From contig NC_020174.2 of the NCBI RefSeq assembly GCF_000224145.3, positions 1,018,520 through 1,082,519 on the forward strand: a stretch of DNA of 64,000 nucleotides. The letters run 5' to 3'. Made by a program: the position numbers and the translations under genes. Every line of letters starts with the position of its first letter. The first letter of the stretch is position 1. The stretch is from Ciona intestinalis (lineage: Eukaryota > Chordata > Ascidiacea > Phlebobranchia > Cionidae). Below are positions 9,701 to 21,316 of the stretch, piece by piece. The notes beneath the pieces are model-generated. The model was given only the letters and a program-made list of their open reading frames with translations. It searched no databases and was not told the DNA's origin.

Positions 9701-12271
9701 ATAAATAGGGGATAAAACGTCACAGAAGACCTGTCACTTGTGACGTCATAATTACTCATAGTTATACGATAGACGCTAATAGTAGTTTACCGATAACATA
9801 TCTGTTTGTCGAACATTCTTATTCTTGTTATTAAAAACTGATTTTTACCCAATTATTTTGTCTTTTTGTATATTTAAAGTCATTTGGTTTTCATATAGGC
9901 GGGTGGCGGAAAGATAGAACACATTTTCGTTTAGTTTTCACTTTTCATTTGGTAGTGAACAAAGAACATTCAATGAATTATAAAACCGTATCTTCACGAC
10001 TTTCACAGACCGTTGTTAATTGTTTAAACACGATCAGGCTATTTGGATATTATGTGCTAAAGGTGTCCCATCTTTTCCCACCCTATTATATATTTTAAAC
10101 AACACATCTAAAATAAATATTTTTTAGTGTTTTACGCAGCCGTCTTCATTCTTTGTTTGTCAAGTATGTGTAGCGCCACCCAGTGCCACAGTGATGGAGA
10201 TTGTCGATTCAGTGGTCGATGTATCAGAGGGGAATGCACATGTATGATGAACTGTATAGCATCAGGTATATTGGCATTTATTTATCTTGAACTTGAAAGG
10301 GTTAAGTCCTTTGACATATATAGTGGGGTGGGGAAGATGGAACAACATTTAATTCTACTTTCTAGTCCCAATTGGTAGTAAACAAAGAATATTCGAAGAA
10401 TTATAAAACTTTATCATAACGACTCCCGTAGACCGTTGTTAATTGTTTAAAACACGATCAGAATATTTTGATATTATGTGCTAAAAGTGTCCCGTTTTTT
10501 CACCCATTATAATATTTATTCAAATACAATAGCCAAAATATGTTTTGTATTTTTTGGAATAACATTAGGTTTTAATGATGTCGGTAGTCAAATTAAAGTA
10601 TTTAAAATATCTTTATTAGACTTTTCCTGGCATTGATTCATAAACCACTTGGCCGATTTCTATTTTCCTTGATTTCATACCATTGTATTTGGTGACGTCA
10701 TTTTTGTGACGTCAACCTATATTTTTTTAACCTAATTTGTAAAACTTTTAAAAATAGATTTGATTCAAACCCGAATACCCGACAATTTTTATTAATTATG
10801 ACGTCACAGGCGTCATGTTATTATGCGGTGAAGATGGCCATTATTACGTCAACTATTGTTTCATTACAATGCGATCTTGTGAGTCACAATCCGAGATCAA
10901 AGTTCACGCAGTGGGTCAAAGTTCACATTGCTCGCCTCAGGGGTCACCGTTTGCAGCGCTGTTGCCAGGTAAAATTATTTCTTCAAAATACAAAGTTAAA
11001 AGACCTTTTTATGTCAGAATATGTTTTAATACTTTTAAAAATTAAAAGTAAACTAATTTTTATTTTTTCCTTATAGAAAACAGAATTCCCGGATATGACG
11101 TATGTGGCATGGAAGATAATCATTGCCACAACTTTGGGATTTGTTTGAAAAATATCCAACAACGAATTTGTTTGTAAGTTTATTGCAAAATTGTAATATG
11201 ATTTTAAATCTCTAAAAATTTGAAACGACTTTGTCGTTTTTCGACGATATTGTTTTTAATGAGTCAACTCTGACTTACATAGCAATATAGCGACCCCCTG
11301 GTGTGTCTTGTTGGACCTCACCCATATAATAGACCTCACCTATATATTTTTTTTTAGGAATAGTTAAATAATGGCAGTACAGTAACTATTTTATCAGCTA
11401 CACAAAAAAACTTTTTTTTTTAAACTTTAGTTTCTATTTTCTTCAATATGATTTAAATTGTTTTGTTCGTTTTGGACTTTTGATCGTTCGCCCGAAACAT
11501 TTTTAGCATTGATTGATAAACATTATAATATCTGCACCACATATTTCTCTTTAATAATAAGAAACTAAAAAAATGGAAACTTCATTTAAAAATAAAATAA
11601 ACAAACAAAAATGGTTAAAATTAGTTCAAAATTATTTATAATTATCTAATTTTAACAACTTGTTTTTATCCAGATGTCCACGTCATTACCATGGCAACCG
11701 ATGTCAATACAGGAACGCCCCATTGAACAATATCGACTACGCGTTGTCGCGATCGAACGCAATAATCGGAAATCCTACGTCACAAGTCCATGGCTCTCCT
11801 GCCATTGTTCTGGTACTGTGCGTCATATCCGGTCTATTTACCTCCATTGTGACATCAGCTGTGTGTTACAGGTGACTATGACGTCACACTAACCCACCAA
11901 AATTAACCCCTTAACCCCAAATCTCATCCCTAACACGAATTCAGTTACACGCATGGTTAAGTTAGCGCTCCAGCCTCTAGCCCAGAGGTTAGGGGCTCGA
12001 GGTTTAATGCTGCTACTGTTGTAAGCGTGTATTATGTTACATTCATTCGTGCATGACTAACTTTATTTTCACGAAATTTGTGACGTCACAAAAGCCATCT
12101 TTCTCACAAACTTTTTCTTTCAGAATTCGCGCTCGGGATATGAAACGTCATAAAGACAATATAATACGTCATAAAGAAAGTAATTTGAATCTGGAAAACT
12201 ATTCGAAAAAAGCAGCAAGCGTTTCTGAAAAAGAAACTTTAACAAATAGACTGGACATTATCTTAGTTTGA
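6769..12271 (+). CDS. tomoregulin (TMEFF)-like type I membrane protein: follistatin module, EGF, TM
   Basis: Coding exons are 6769-6781, 10128-10265, 10810-10968, 11077-11173, 11674-11871 and 12124-12271: 753 nt, 250 residues. Signal peptide MNKTMFYAAVFILCLSSMCS is assembled across a 3.3-kb intron. A follistatin-type module follows at about residues 24-87: first the C-x-C rich part, then a Kazal-like half with CGEDGHYYVNYCF and SCESQSEIKV. An EGF domain at about 112-146 has six cysteines with a CLCPRHYHGNRC close. One hydrophobic helix is at about 177-199 (VLVLCVISGLFTSIVTSAVC), then a basic cytoplasmic tail of about 50 residues. Order and spacing match vertebrate tomoregulins, which modulate TGF-beta/Nodal-type signalling, but those have two follistatin modules and this has one. 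The 13-nt first coding exon is supported by phase only. Two repeats and two MITEs lie in its introns. Confidence 0.82.
7236..7400. mobile_element. degenerate MITE copy in TMEFF-like intron 1
   Basis: The left end taggttggtgtaagatggcc and the cacgactctaaaagagcg block fit a variant subfamily seen intact at 9087-9284. The right end is not clear. Confidence 0.45.
8424..8700. other. GC-richer segment inside TMEFF-like intron 1, unexplained
   Basis: This stretch is GC-richer than its surroundings and reads open on both strands (8424-8687 plus; about 8690-8440 minus). I see no recognisable protein motif. Splice signals on either strand are weak. It could be a cryptic exon or a remnant of a mobile element. 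Confidence 0.3.
9087..9284. mobile_element. MITE copy, variant subfamily
   Basis: Ends are tatagcactatggggtaaga and cttacccaaacctactata. The interior has ttaacaattaacaacgcttt and agagtcgtaaagatac, the same block order as other copies. Confidence 0.75.
9291..9350. mobile_element. MITE reduced to its two ends
   Basis: About 60 bp: left end tagtagagtgggggaa joined almost directly to right end ctttaccccacccttcta. Looks like an internal deletion of the usual 200-bp element. Confidence 0.6.
9897..10088. mobile_element. MITE copy
   Basis: Ends are ggcgggtggcggaaagatag and tgtcccatcttttcccaccc. The middle has agaccgttgttaattgttta. It ends about 40 bp before the exon acceptor of the TMEFF-like gene at 10126-10127. 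Confidence 0.8.
10319..10511. mobile_element. MITE copy in TMEFF-like intron 2
   Basis: Left end tatagtggggtggggaagat and right end gtcccgttttttcacccatt surround the family core tagaccgttgttaattgttt. Confidence 0.8.
11361..11570. repeat. unclassified repeat, copy A
   Basis: About 200 bp inside TMEFF-like intron 4, repeated at 12521-12705. Shared blocks are tttttagcattgattgataa, ataatatctgcaccacatat and ttttggacttttgat. Confidence 0.8.
11944..12055 (+). mobile_element. SINE head fragment
   Basis: The tRNA-like head (ttagcgctccagcctctagc, then gaggtttaatgctgctac) is preserved in the plus orientation. It lies in the last intron of the TMEFF-like gene. Confidence 0.6.
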
Positions 12272-12457
12272 AACAAAAACAGTTTTTCCGAAAAAATCAA
12301 CAAAAGCTGCGGAAAAGTGCTAAAAATTTTTATTTGAAGAGTTAAAATGCACTGTGATGGGACAAAAGATACAGAACCGACAATTTCTCTATGCAATCGA
12401 CTCTTCTTATGCGCCATAATTGGGATTTTATTTCACTAGTTGTGATTTGTGCGTTTG

Positions 12458-12463
12458 AATAAA
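12458..12463 (+). terminator. poly(A) signal of the TMEFF-like gene
   Basis: AATAAA lies about 190 bp after the stop at 12269-12271. Confidence 0.6.
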
Positions 12464-12520
12464 ATATTTAAAAATAAACGGGATTTGTGTTTTTTGTTTT
12501 GTCCATGTTTTCTTCATGTT

Positions 12521-12705
12521 GAATAATGACAGTACAGTACTGACTATTTTATTAGCTGCAAAAAAAGTTTTTTAACTTTAGTTTTTTTATTTTACTTAAT
12601 ATGACTAAAATTGTTTTGTTTGTCTTGGACTTTTGATAGTTCGCCCTAAACATTTTTAGCATTGATTGATAAACATCATAATATCTGCACCACATATTTC
12701 TCGAA
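12521..12705. repeat. unclassified repeat, copy B
   Basis: Direct copy of 11361-11570, placed between the TMEFF-like and ZCCHC4 3' ends. Nothing else was seen in the spacer 12464-13120. Confidence 0.8.
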
Positions 12706-13120
12706 TCAACATAACAAAAAAAGGTTGAAAAAAGTTGAAAAACTGTATTTAAAAAACCTGGTGTGAAAAAAAAAATCTGGGTAAAATATGAACAAAATAA
12801 CTGATAATAAATGGACAGAAAATTGGCATTGAGATATTTCGTCCCATTAGACATTTTTTGGATAGGAATTGTTTACCTGTCTGAAACAATATTTCCTATT
12901 TGCGGAAATGATTGTTGAAAATTATTGCTGTGTGAGAGTTTTTTGATTATTTTAATTTTTTAAAAGTTTACTTTCGATATAATTTTGGGAAATAATTTGT
13001 GGTTCGGGAAACCAAAGCAAACAGACACTGACAGCAAAATATTTTATTTGTTTGAGTCATTCTGGTGGTACAGTACAATCATATTATAGCCAAATATTGG
13101 AGACAAATAATGGAAATGCG

Positions 13121-16100
13121 TTAGGAATTAGTGGTTGGGGGGTTAGCAGATGATAAAATAGAGGTTTTCTGTACCAACAGTATAACTTTTCTTTTATGAT
13201 GAGATGGATTAGAAAAGAAAGATTTTCGTTTCCTAGATTTAAATTTTAATAACTTGTTCTTTTCTGTGGATGAGTTTTTTCTGTCCGTGGAATATTGCTT
13301 GAAGATAATTTGTTGGTTTGTGTTTGTTGGTAAATTTTCCCCGCATATTTTTCCTGTACGTGAATTTCTTATTGTCAATTTTTCTTCACAACTTTTAACT
13401 GTTGTTAAATTTGGTGACTTAGTTAATGACACTTCGGTTTTTTGATGATTCAGCAACAACGGACAATCTTTACGTTTGTGTGTGGCTTCCCCACATGAGT
13501 GACAACCGTCACTGGTATGGGGGTTGCAAGAATGAAGTGGTGGTTGACACCGGTCGCATGTCTTGCAATGTTTACGACCTGTACGGGTAAAAAGAAGTTA
13601 AAAAGTTATAACTTTCGGCAACATTTTAAAAAAAAAAAATTAATTAATTAACAACTAAATATAAGGTTAATGGTATTTGTTTTTCAATAATTGGTAATAC
13701 ATACAATGCCAAATGTTTTTTTAAAAACTGAAAAATATATTGTGCATAAGGTTTTTTGGCAACCAATTTAAAACACCGTTGTTAAGGTTCATTCAATTAC
13801 CTTTGAATCACTTTACATTACAGCTACAGTTTATACCAATGGACTATGTAAGTTATTATATTGATACTATTATTCTTACCTGGTTTGACACATATTTGAC
13901 AAATATTGCAATGTCTGTAAGTTCTACCATCCTGAAAAATAATAAATAAAATTAACAAGAAATAACAATGTTATAACTTGTTATAACTTAAAACTTGTGA
14001 CAGAAAATGTGGATTTTCCACTTTTAAATATTAAATTTAAACTATGCAATGGTCTTATTTTTATAAATAGTTGATGCGTCTTCCTTTTATTACTTAAGGT
14101 TTCATCTACAGTGAGTTTATAGGATGGCATTAGGTAAAAGATATGTCATAAAACAAATGCCAACTTAGAAGTAGATACATATATTATATATAATAATTAG
14201 GGGATTAATTTAGGGGACTTGAGGTCCCGTTTAGATGAATTTAAAGTCCTACACCAGGGACCCCTAAGCCAAAGTTATCCAATACCACAGTAATATATTA
14301 ATAACAAACCTTGGAAGGGCAGTCATTACAAAGCTTACAATGTAGATTATCCTTGGCTACAAATCGTTGGCAAAGTTCACAAAACCTATAAATAAAATAG
14401 TTTTGGTAAAATTTTTAAACCAAACAGTTTGACTTTGTTTAAATAAGTTGCACGGCAAAATGCCAGAACCAGGGTTTTCATGAACTTTACAAAGCATTTC
14501 CTAAATGAGCACAGATTTTTTAGGGTGATTTTGAGGTTGCAGTTATATTACATATTAATTAGGTATTCTGGAATATTATCTACACTAAAACTAGAATTCC
14601 GAATTGTTTTTATTTGTTGGGTGACATCCATTTTAAGGAAAAAATATTTCTAAGTTACAAATACTGAGATATAATGATGTTATAAAACGGAATACTGGAT
14701 CACACATTAGGGTTCAAATATAGAATTCTGTATTGTTCCGTACCTTATCAATTAGGATTTAACTCTAAATGTCTGATAAACAAGGTTAAAATCTTACCTG
14801 TAATCAGGACTTGGTAGTCTAACAGTTTTGTTCTTAATATTGGTGAATATTCTAACAGGGGACATGTATCTTCCGTGTTTGGCTTCTTTAAACTTGCGAT
14901 GGTTTTCATAATCAACGCGATAATCCAACATTGTAAGTTGAAGTTGATTTTTGATTCTTTTCTCCATAAAATATGGAAACAGCCACAAAGTTGTCAGAAG
15001 TTGAGTTGAATTTTGACCAAACAAACTGAACGCAAATCTTGAAATCCATTTTAAACCTGAATTTTTAAAAATAGTATCATTTCTATACTGGTAAAGTCCT
15101 GTAGGAGGCACACCATGGGACCTGGGATTTAGGTCAAAGATGTCACACAGAGTCCAACTCTAAAGACATGCTGCATTGACAGTGTCTATAAAAGCTTTAC
15201 TGTACACTACAAACTATAAAGAAAAAAAAAATTTCACAACTGTCACATTCTAGATTTTACTATATTTAAATTCCAAAATGTTTTTTTTCCAAGATTTTTT
15301 TTAGGAAAAATCCTTCCCTCTTCGTTCTATGTAATACGGATGCTTACCACAAATCACCTTTGACCCGCACTGACACATTACAAACACACAACCGGACTCA
15401 CTTTCACAAACACAGTCCACGAGCCCACCAAAAGGTGGGTCAACAACAACAACAATATTCCTCGGGTGCTCGGCAGATTTTAAAAACTTTTTAAACGACA
15501 ACTTCGAAGTTGGATTAAAGAAGTGACGGTTAAACATGTTGAAACGACAAAACTGCTCATTTGACCAAAACATTTTCTGCAATGAATAAACAATTTTAAT
15601 AATTTGGTTTTAGTATATTGTTTCCTTTTGTAGAATACTTTCGTTGTAAGTTTAGTAAATTTTTTACAATGTTTGCAAATTGTTGCAAAAAAATATGAAT
15701 AAAATCTGCTATGATTTAAAACTGTTTACAAATTTTGAAGGAAAATTTGTTTTATATTTTCGTATTACTTTAAAGAGCTGTGCTGCTTATATAGCTCTAG
15801 GATGTCCAGGTTTTCAAAAGGGGCTGATTATAGTTATACAGAACAACAATTACAACTAAAATAACAAATTGTAAAATCTTACATATCTATTATCAATATC
15901 TAACAAGATGCTTGAAATATTGGAGGTGGATTGAATATATTCATGCAGGCGTGGCATGCCAATACATATAACATGGGTAATACTGTGGTCTATGACAACA
16001 TTGTACAAGAACCTTGTGCTCTTCTCACTTAGGAAGTATTGCTGAAATGCAAGGAGTTAGTTAGTAATTAGTTATATGGGTGAATACATATATAACTTAT

Positions 16101-17955
16101 TTATCTTTGCCTAATTTGGCAATGACAGTCATAATAACATTTTACACCACACACATGGTAAACTCATACACCTTATACTCACTGTTAATAACATGGGTGT
16201 CTTCTTATATATATACAATGCAGTCATACACTATAGTATGCATCTTTTATTTAAAAAGAGACTGACGAAGACATTTAGTTGAACTATATGTTTCTTATAT
16301 TATACAATTAGTTGGACTTGAATTTATGTTAAGAACTTGTAGCACCAGGTTCCATCATACACCACATAATATTTAGCCTTAGTTTTACTTACTGCACAAG
16401 TTTTATTGTTTTCCAAAGCAGAAAGAAACAAAGTAGAAGGCTTTTTGAGGTCGTCCTCGCTAATATTTCTAACTACTTTGTGTTGTTTATGTTTTGGAGA
16501 TTTTCCATCAGGTATAAACTATGGAGAAACACGTAGTAGACATTGATATTTTTTCACATTATGGGACCATGCAGAAGCTTTATATACCTCATGCTCACTA
16601 TCAAGCTGCTGCTTGTTATTTAAAAAACACTTTACAACTGTTAGTTAATACAATGCATATATATAAACAAAAAAGTTATTTTTAGAAATATTTTTTTTAA
16701 CTTTTTAAACATATATATCAATTTTTCATTGAACAGTGATCGAAGCATCCACTTACACACTGACAAGTGAAACAAAATGTTTTTGACTTAAAAACGGGAT
16801 GGGAATCTTCATAACTTTCCACAGGAGTGTATGAACTTTTGTTGAATCCCTTCTTCTGTATTTCCATAAAATAAAACATTTCATATCATACTTCTGTATT
16901 GTGTGTAATAGATTTTTAGTGTATTGCTGGCAATTTAGGAAAACCATAGCAATAGGGGCTAGTGGGGAATTTCTAATAAGCGTCTTGCCCAAGGATACAT
17001 TCGCTACAATAAATACAATGTTTTTCACACTTTAAACCTGAAACACTCACCTTAAATTCTTGTTCTGTGATGTAATAATTACAAGATTTCCTATCACGGT
17101 TGGCCGAGCAAGCAAAGTAGCGAGATGTGAGTTCAAACTTCATATATTTCTCGAACAATAACATTGGACCTGGATAGAATGAATTTTAATTTAAGTTTAA
17201 AAAAGGTTGTCTTAGTTATTATCAGCCCAACGGAGTGTATTCATACAGCTTGTGCTCAATGTAATAACTTAGCATGGAAGTCCTTTTACATAACATGCAC
17301 ACAAACATGTAACGACTGGTCAATTTCAAACACATGTTTCAGTACACCAGACACACACCGTATATTATTCATACACCTCACGCTTACTGTCCAGTTATAA
17401 CATTGGTGTCTTCTTATACACCAGGCACAAGTAGTGTATTCATACACCTCATGCACACTGTCGAATTATAACATGGATGTCTTCTTATACACCAGGCACA
17501 AGTAGTGTATTCATACACCTCATGCACACTGTCGAATCATAACATTAATGTCTTCTTATACACAAGGCACAAGTAGTGTATTGAGACACCTCATGCTCAC
17601 TGTCGAATTATAACATGGGTGTCTTCTTATACACAAGGCACACATGGTGTATTCATACACCTCATGCTCACTGTCGAGTTATAACATGGGTGTCTTCTTA
17701 TACACCAGACATGGTGTATTCAGACACCTCATGCTTAATATTTGCTACTCATGTATAAAATGGTGTCTTCACCAGTAAACACAATGACTTTTCTTTAGAT
17801 AAAACATGCATAGTTATACATATACACAACCAACCATGAGGACAATGTGGAGATGTTTCAAACCAACCCTCGTTGAATCGAACTTCAATTCCACTTCCAG
17901 GTAAATGTTTTTCTGTCTTTTGCTTCATAACTACAGATGCTAGTTTTGCTAACAT
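13121..17955 (-). CDS. ZCCHC4: ZCCHC4, 28S rRNA N6-adenosine methyltransferase
   Basis: Ten exons, minus order: 17955-17835, 17169-17051, 16855-16757, 16518-16393, 16041-15883, 15576-15402, 15056-14798, 14385-14310, 13931-13880, 13578-13121. They give 1644 nt and 547 residues (human 513). N-terminal GRF zinc finger: CPHGPMLLF, then RYFACSANRDRKSCNYY. The methyltransferase part keeps VICIGMPRLHEYI, SILLDIDNRY and the catalytic-type DPPFGGLVD near residue 254, then MLDYRVDYENH and SPVRIFTNI. The C terminus has serial CxxC zinc motifs and a CCHC knuckle (CHSCGEATHKRKDC) near residue 421, then a basic tail. In vertebrates ZCCHC4 puts a single m6A on 28S rRNA in the nucleolus. Intron 1 holds a minisatellite. 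METTL23 lies about 350 bp upstream in the same direction. Confidence 0.97.
17230..17760. repeat. minisatellite, unit about 70-80 bp
   Basis: At least six imperfect units of the type gtgtattcatacacctcatg - ctcactgtcgaattataaca - tgggtgtcttcttatacac, within intron 1 of ZCCHC4. Related single or double units occur at 31835-31930, 49810-49990 and (reverse) 51270-51510; a weaker one lies at about 16100-16215. Confidence 0.9.
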
Positions 17956-18164
17956 TAAAACATAATATGGATTGTTTAAAACTTACATCATTTTCTAAGG
18001 AGGACAAATTATTAAAAAATATATAAATATAGTTTTCACCTATTGACATGGTATAAGTTGGCTTTAACTACAAGAGAGGCAGCGATATGACCATCGGACC
18101 ATGTGAATATATCGTTGCATTGTTGTAATGTTTACAAATTGCAAAAAAATAATATAATGTATGT

Positions 18165-18290
18165 AACGGGTGTTCTGTTTCATACACATTGTTACAGCTT
18201 CTGAGTTACCACATTAAGTCAAGGACACATACGCCTACAAAAGGTAGCAGCGACAAGCTCACAGCCTTTGGGGTGGGCAGGTTTCGTGCC
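18165..18290 (-). mobile_element. SINE fragment
   Basis: Reverse copy: cgggtgttctgtttcataca, then gagttaccacatt, then caaggacacatacgcc. It lies in the short spacer between METTL23 and ZCCHC4. Confidence 0.55.
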
Positions 18291-18305
18291 TGTAAGTACA
18301 GCATG

Positions 18306-19410
18306 TTACTTCAAACTAATCACCAACATTTCAATACAATGATTCCCCGGCATGTTTGACATTGCAATATTAGGAACATCTGCATTGAAAGTATCCAATG
18401 ATATTTGTTCACATTTTAAATCCCAAAACTCCAGTTCGGCAACAATTGTCCAATTCCTGCTTCTTACTTGATAAGTGAATAAAAACACGGGTTTGTTAAA
18501 CATTCCTTCCTTGCTGTTTTGTCCTTGTTTCTCATTTTTTTCAATTTCAACAGATTTGCTTTTTAAAAGAAAATATACAGAACTAAGAATGTCGTTAAAT
18601 AAAGATTTCTCAAAAAAGCAATCTGCTGCAATGACCACATCTGGTAGTGTTGGTTCATTACACCCAGACACCATTTCCACCAGCTTAGATGATACCTGTC
18701 CCCATGACAAGCCCATAAAATACACAGGACATTCGTTCACAAACTGTTGTTGTGTCGTTTGCATTGTAGTTGGTGGGTCACTTGTAAGATCTTTAACATT
18801 TCCTATTTTGTTAATTTTAAATGATTTCTGAACCACCTGAAAACATCTGCAACAAAATATAGAATTTTCAATATTTTATTTATTGTAGATATACTGTAGC
18901 CTATCTTATTTTGATACAGTTGGTTTGAATCAGGTCAAAATGTTACTTTTATTCATGTACGCTGTGACTAAACATGTTTTTGGGGCAAAAAGAGGAATGC
19001 AGCCTTTATAGGTATTAACAATAGGGAAAGAATGTATATGTACATATATCTCTAAAAGTTTAATAACTCCTGATATTTCAACCAACTTACCTACTATAGC
19101 TCTCCTTGTCTGTCAATGTAACAGACAGAGGTTGTGTGCACATAAGTGCCAAGATGCTCGGTAATGCTGTTCCTGCACCCAACTCAAGGACGTGCTTACC
19201 ATTAAATATGTGTTTTCTATGGAACCATATATACTGTGCGAGCACAACAGCGCATGGCCAAGTATACGAACCATACTCGGCATCTATTTCTTCAATGGTC
19301 GTCACACTTTGAGAAGCAAGAGTTGCGGATTCTGAACTTTTATCCTCATTTGAGATGTCAGAAAATAAAAACGTCTTCTTAGATTCTATACATTGGCTTG
19401 TAGACGACAT
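18306..19410 (-). CDS. METTL23: METTL23, class I methyltransferase
   Basis: Two exons, 19410-19091 and 18846-18306: 861 nt, 286 residues; the human form has 190. The core matches METTL23: EYGSYTWPCAVVLAQYIWFH, the SAM-binding motif LELGAGTALP (GAG at residues 78-80), LSWGQVSSKL, DVVIAADCFFE, FTYQVRSRNW and the closing IEMLVISLK. The extra length is an N-terminal leader of about 40 residues plus an insertion rich in K, S and Q in the C-terminal half (around KNEKQGQNSKEG). Family members are Rossmann-fold protein methyltransferases; mammalian METTL23 is reported to methylate arginine on histone H3. The ATG at 19408-19410 is the first in frame. The large last exon is typical of this compact gene. 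Confidence 0.94.
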
Positions 19411-20432
19411 TTCTATTTATTGGGGTTACTATGGCACATGGATTTGATGGATACAACATAGTTTCAGAAATATGCTTTATTAAAGTTCAGTGTTTTTGTC
19501 ATGGCCAATAAATTAGTCAATAACCCCTATAACTAAAATAATCTTCTAAGAAAACTAGTACACTCGAAAAATGCAAATTTTAAACAGTTATGTTATGTTC
19601 ATTATTATATTTCTATAAATTTTTAAAATTTTAGGATGCTGATTTAGGTAATCCTTTCATATACCAAATTTACTTTGAAAACTAACTTACTACAGCAGTT
19701 TATCTAAAATTGGCTGTTTTTAGATAAAACCCTTATCATGAAATTACATATTGTTTGTGTATTGTATTATGTCAAAGATGTCTAACAAAAATACCATCAC
19801 TCGTCTCTGAACTGACAGAGTACAAACAATGCCAACTGTCCCTGATTATTACCAGTTTCCTGATGCTTATCATACACATTTTCGAGCATATTAAACTAAA
19901 AAATGTTTTGGAATTTTAGAATTTAACATGCTTTCACTCTTCGTAGGGAAAGTCCCAATCTGCCAAGCACCATTCTATAGAAATCAAATAATCAACAACA
20001 TTTCGTCCCTTAATTTTTTTATCCTTTAACTCGCAACAAATGTGATATACGATGCAATACAAGACACATATGTAAAACGGAAACGGTATAAAACTTCAAA
20101 GGCAGATCGTCTTTACAGCGGTACGAACAAATTTTAATTATTAAAACCTGAGTCGGTGTTTAAACAAAGTTTGACTCTGCTAGTTATAGTAGGGTAGGGA
20201 ATACGTTTTCAATCTATTTTCTGGTCCCATTTGATAGTAACGTAAGAAAGTTCAAGGAATTGAAAATCCGTATCCCCGCGAAACACGGTCAGAATATTTA
20301 GATATTATGTGCTAAACGTGTCCCGTCTTTCCCCACCCTACTATACATCATAAATTTGCAGCGTACACATTATACAGTAAAACAACGGAACAAATGCAAC
20401 AGTAAAATGCAATATAAACAAGAAATAAAATC
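19411..20432. other. spacer between the METTL23 start and the two-helix membrane gene
   Basis: Nothing coding was found. It contains one MITE (20186-20345). Promoter elements for METTL23 are expected just above 19410, but no TATA box stands out. Confidence 0.5.
20186..20345. mobile_element. MITE copy, internally shortened
   Basis: Ends tatagtagggtagggaatac and gtcccgtctttccccaccct; the acgactcccatagaccgttg core is missing. Confidence 0.8.
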
Positions 20433-21214
20433 TTAAAATACAACGCTTTTTTTATACCTTTTAACTGGATAGTCAGGAGCAGAGTCCGTGTTAATATACG
20501 AACTCTGGACATGAGTTATTGAGGTTAGAATTACAAATTTATTTTGCTTATCTTTTTCCTCATAAAGAATTAAAAACGATAAAAACCATGCAATAGTTAG
20601 CAAGCAATTTAAAATTGCAAGAAATTCAAAATAAATTTCCGCACTTGTGCAACTAGAGGAATACACCGAAACAGTATCAGTATTACCTGTAAAAATTAAC
20701 AGGACTTCATTATTTCCCATGTTTGTTGTTACAAAATCTAGTTTATCGTTGCTACAATAGCAAGATTGTGACGTCATTTCAAATGTGACGTCACGAACAG
20801 CACTGCCACCCCGCGGCAATAAGTTTGAAAACTTTTGAACCGAATAACCGCTGGTCAACGTAGCACACTCTGATTGGTTGTGGGGTGGTACTACTTCTGT
20901 GGTTAGTCGTTCAACGTGTCGGTAGGTGGCGCTATGGATGTATCGAGCATTTCGGGCAGCAATGAAAGATGTGATGAAGAAAAACAAAGAAACTCCGAGA
21001 CTAAAAAAGGCCTGAAATACAAGGTACTAGTTATAACACATTTCCTCTCCCAATTCTGCCCAATAACGACTTACGCTATATCAAAAATCCAAGATAAAAA
21101 AGTGAAGTTTAAAAGAACATTTCACAAACATAAAACACCTAAAAGTTGTTCGTAACTTCCATCAAACCAACCTTTGTCTCGAGCCCCAACCCATTTCTTT
21201 ACTAATGACCCCAT
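20433..21214 (-). CDS. orphan two-pass membrane protein
   Basis: Proposed exons 21214-21168 and 21000-20433 give 204 residues. The start is MGSLVKKWVGARDKG, a basic N terminus. The first hydrophobic helix (GVSLFFFITSFIAA, about residues 18-34) and the second (FLAILNCLLTIAWFLSFLIL, about 141-160) enclose a loop of about 105 residues. That loop has cysteines (ECATL, SCYCS, SSC) and an N-glycosylation site (NQS). A charged tail follows. This suggests both ends in the cytosol and the loop outside. I do not recognise the family. The 567-nt open frame in the last exon is secure. The first exon rests on donor TG|GTTTGA and acceptor CCTTTTTTAG; the alternative acceptor CAG|GCC reaches a stop at once with the other donor. 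Confidence 0.65.
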
Positions 21215-21316
21215 TCTGAGGTTTTTTAAAGTTACTTATCTCTCTTGAGTCATAAGCACAGCAGGTGAAAAAATATTAAAAATGCGCCGAAAAGTTGCGA
21301 TGCAGCCGATGCTTTA

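Noticed and set aside
9700-9750. Second promoter (ctataaatagggg near 9700 and TGACGTCA at 9741) for the TMEFF-like gene
   Set aside because: No ATG in a usable frame follows before the exon at 10128, and the upstream 13-nt exon fits the phase exactly; could still be an alternative start without evidence here.
17230-17760. CRISPR-like array
   Set aside because: Repeats are direct, imperfect and without unique spacers, in an animal intron; it is a minisatellite.
20690-20712. Intron of about 34 bp suggested by ACAG|GTAATACTG and CCTCTAG in the two-helix gene
   Set aside because: Too short for a spliceosomal intron and the frame is open across it.
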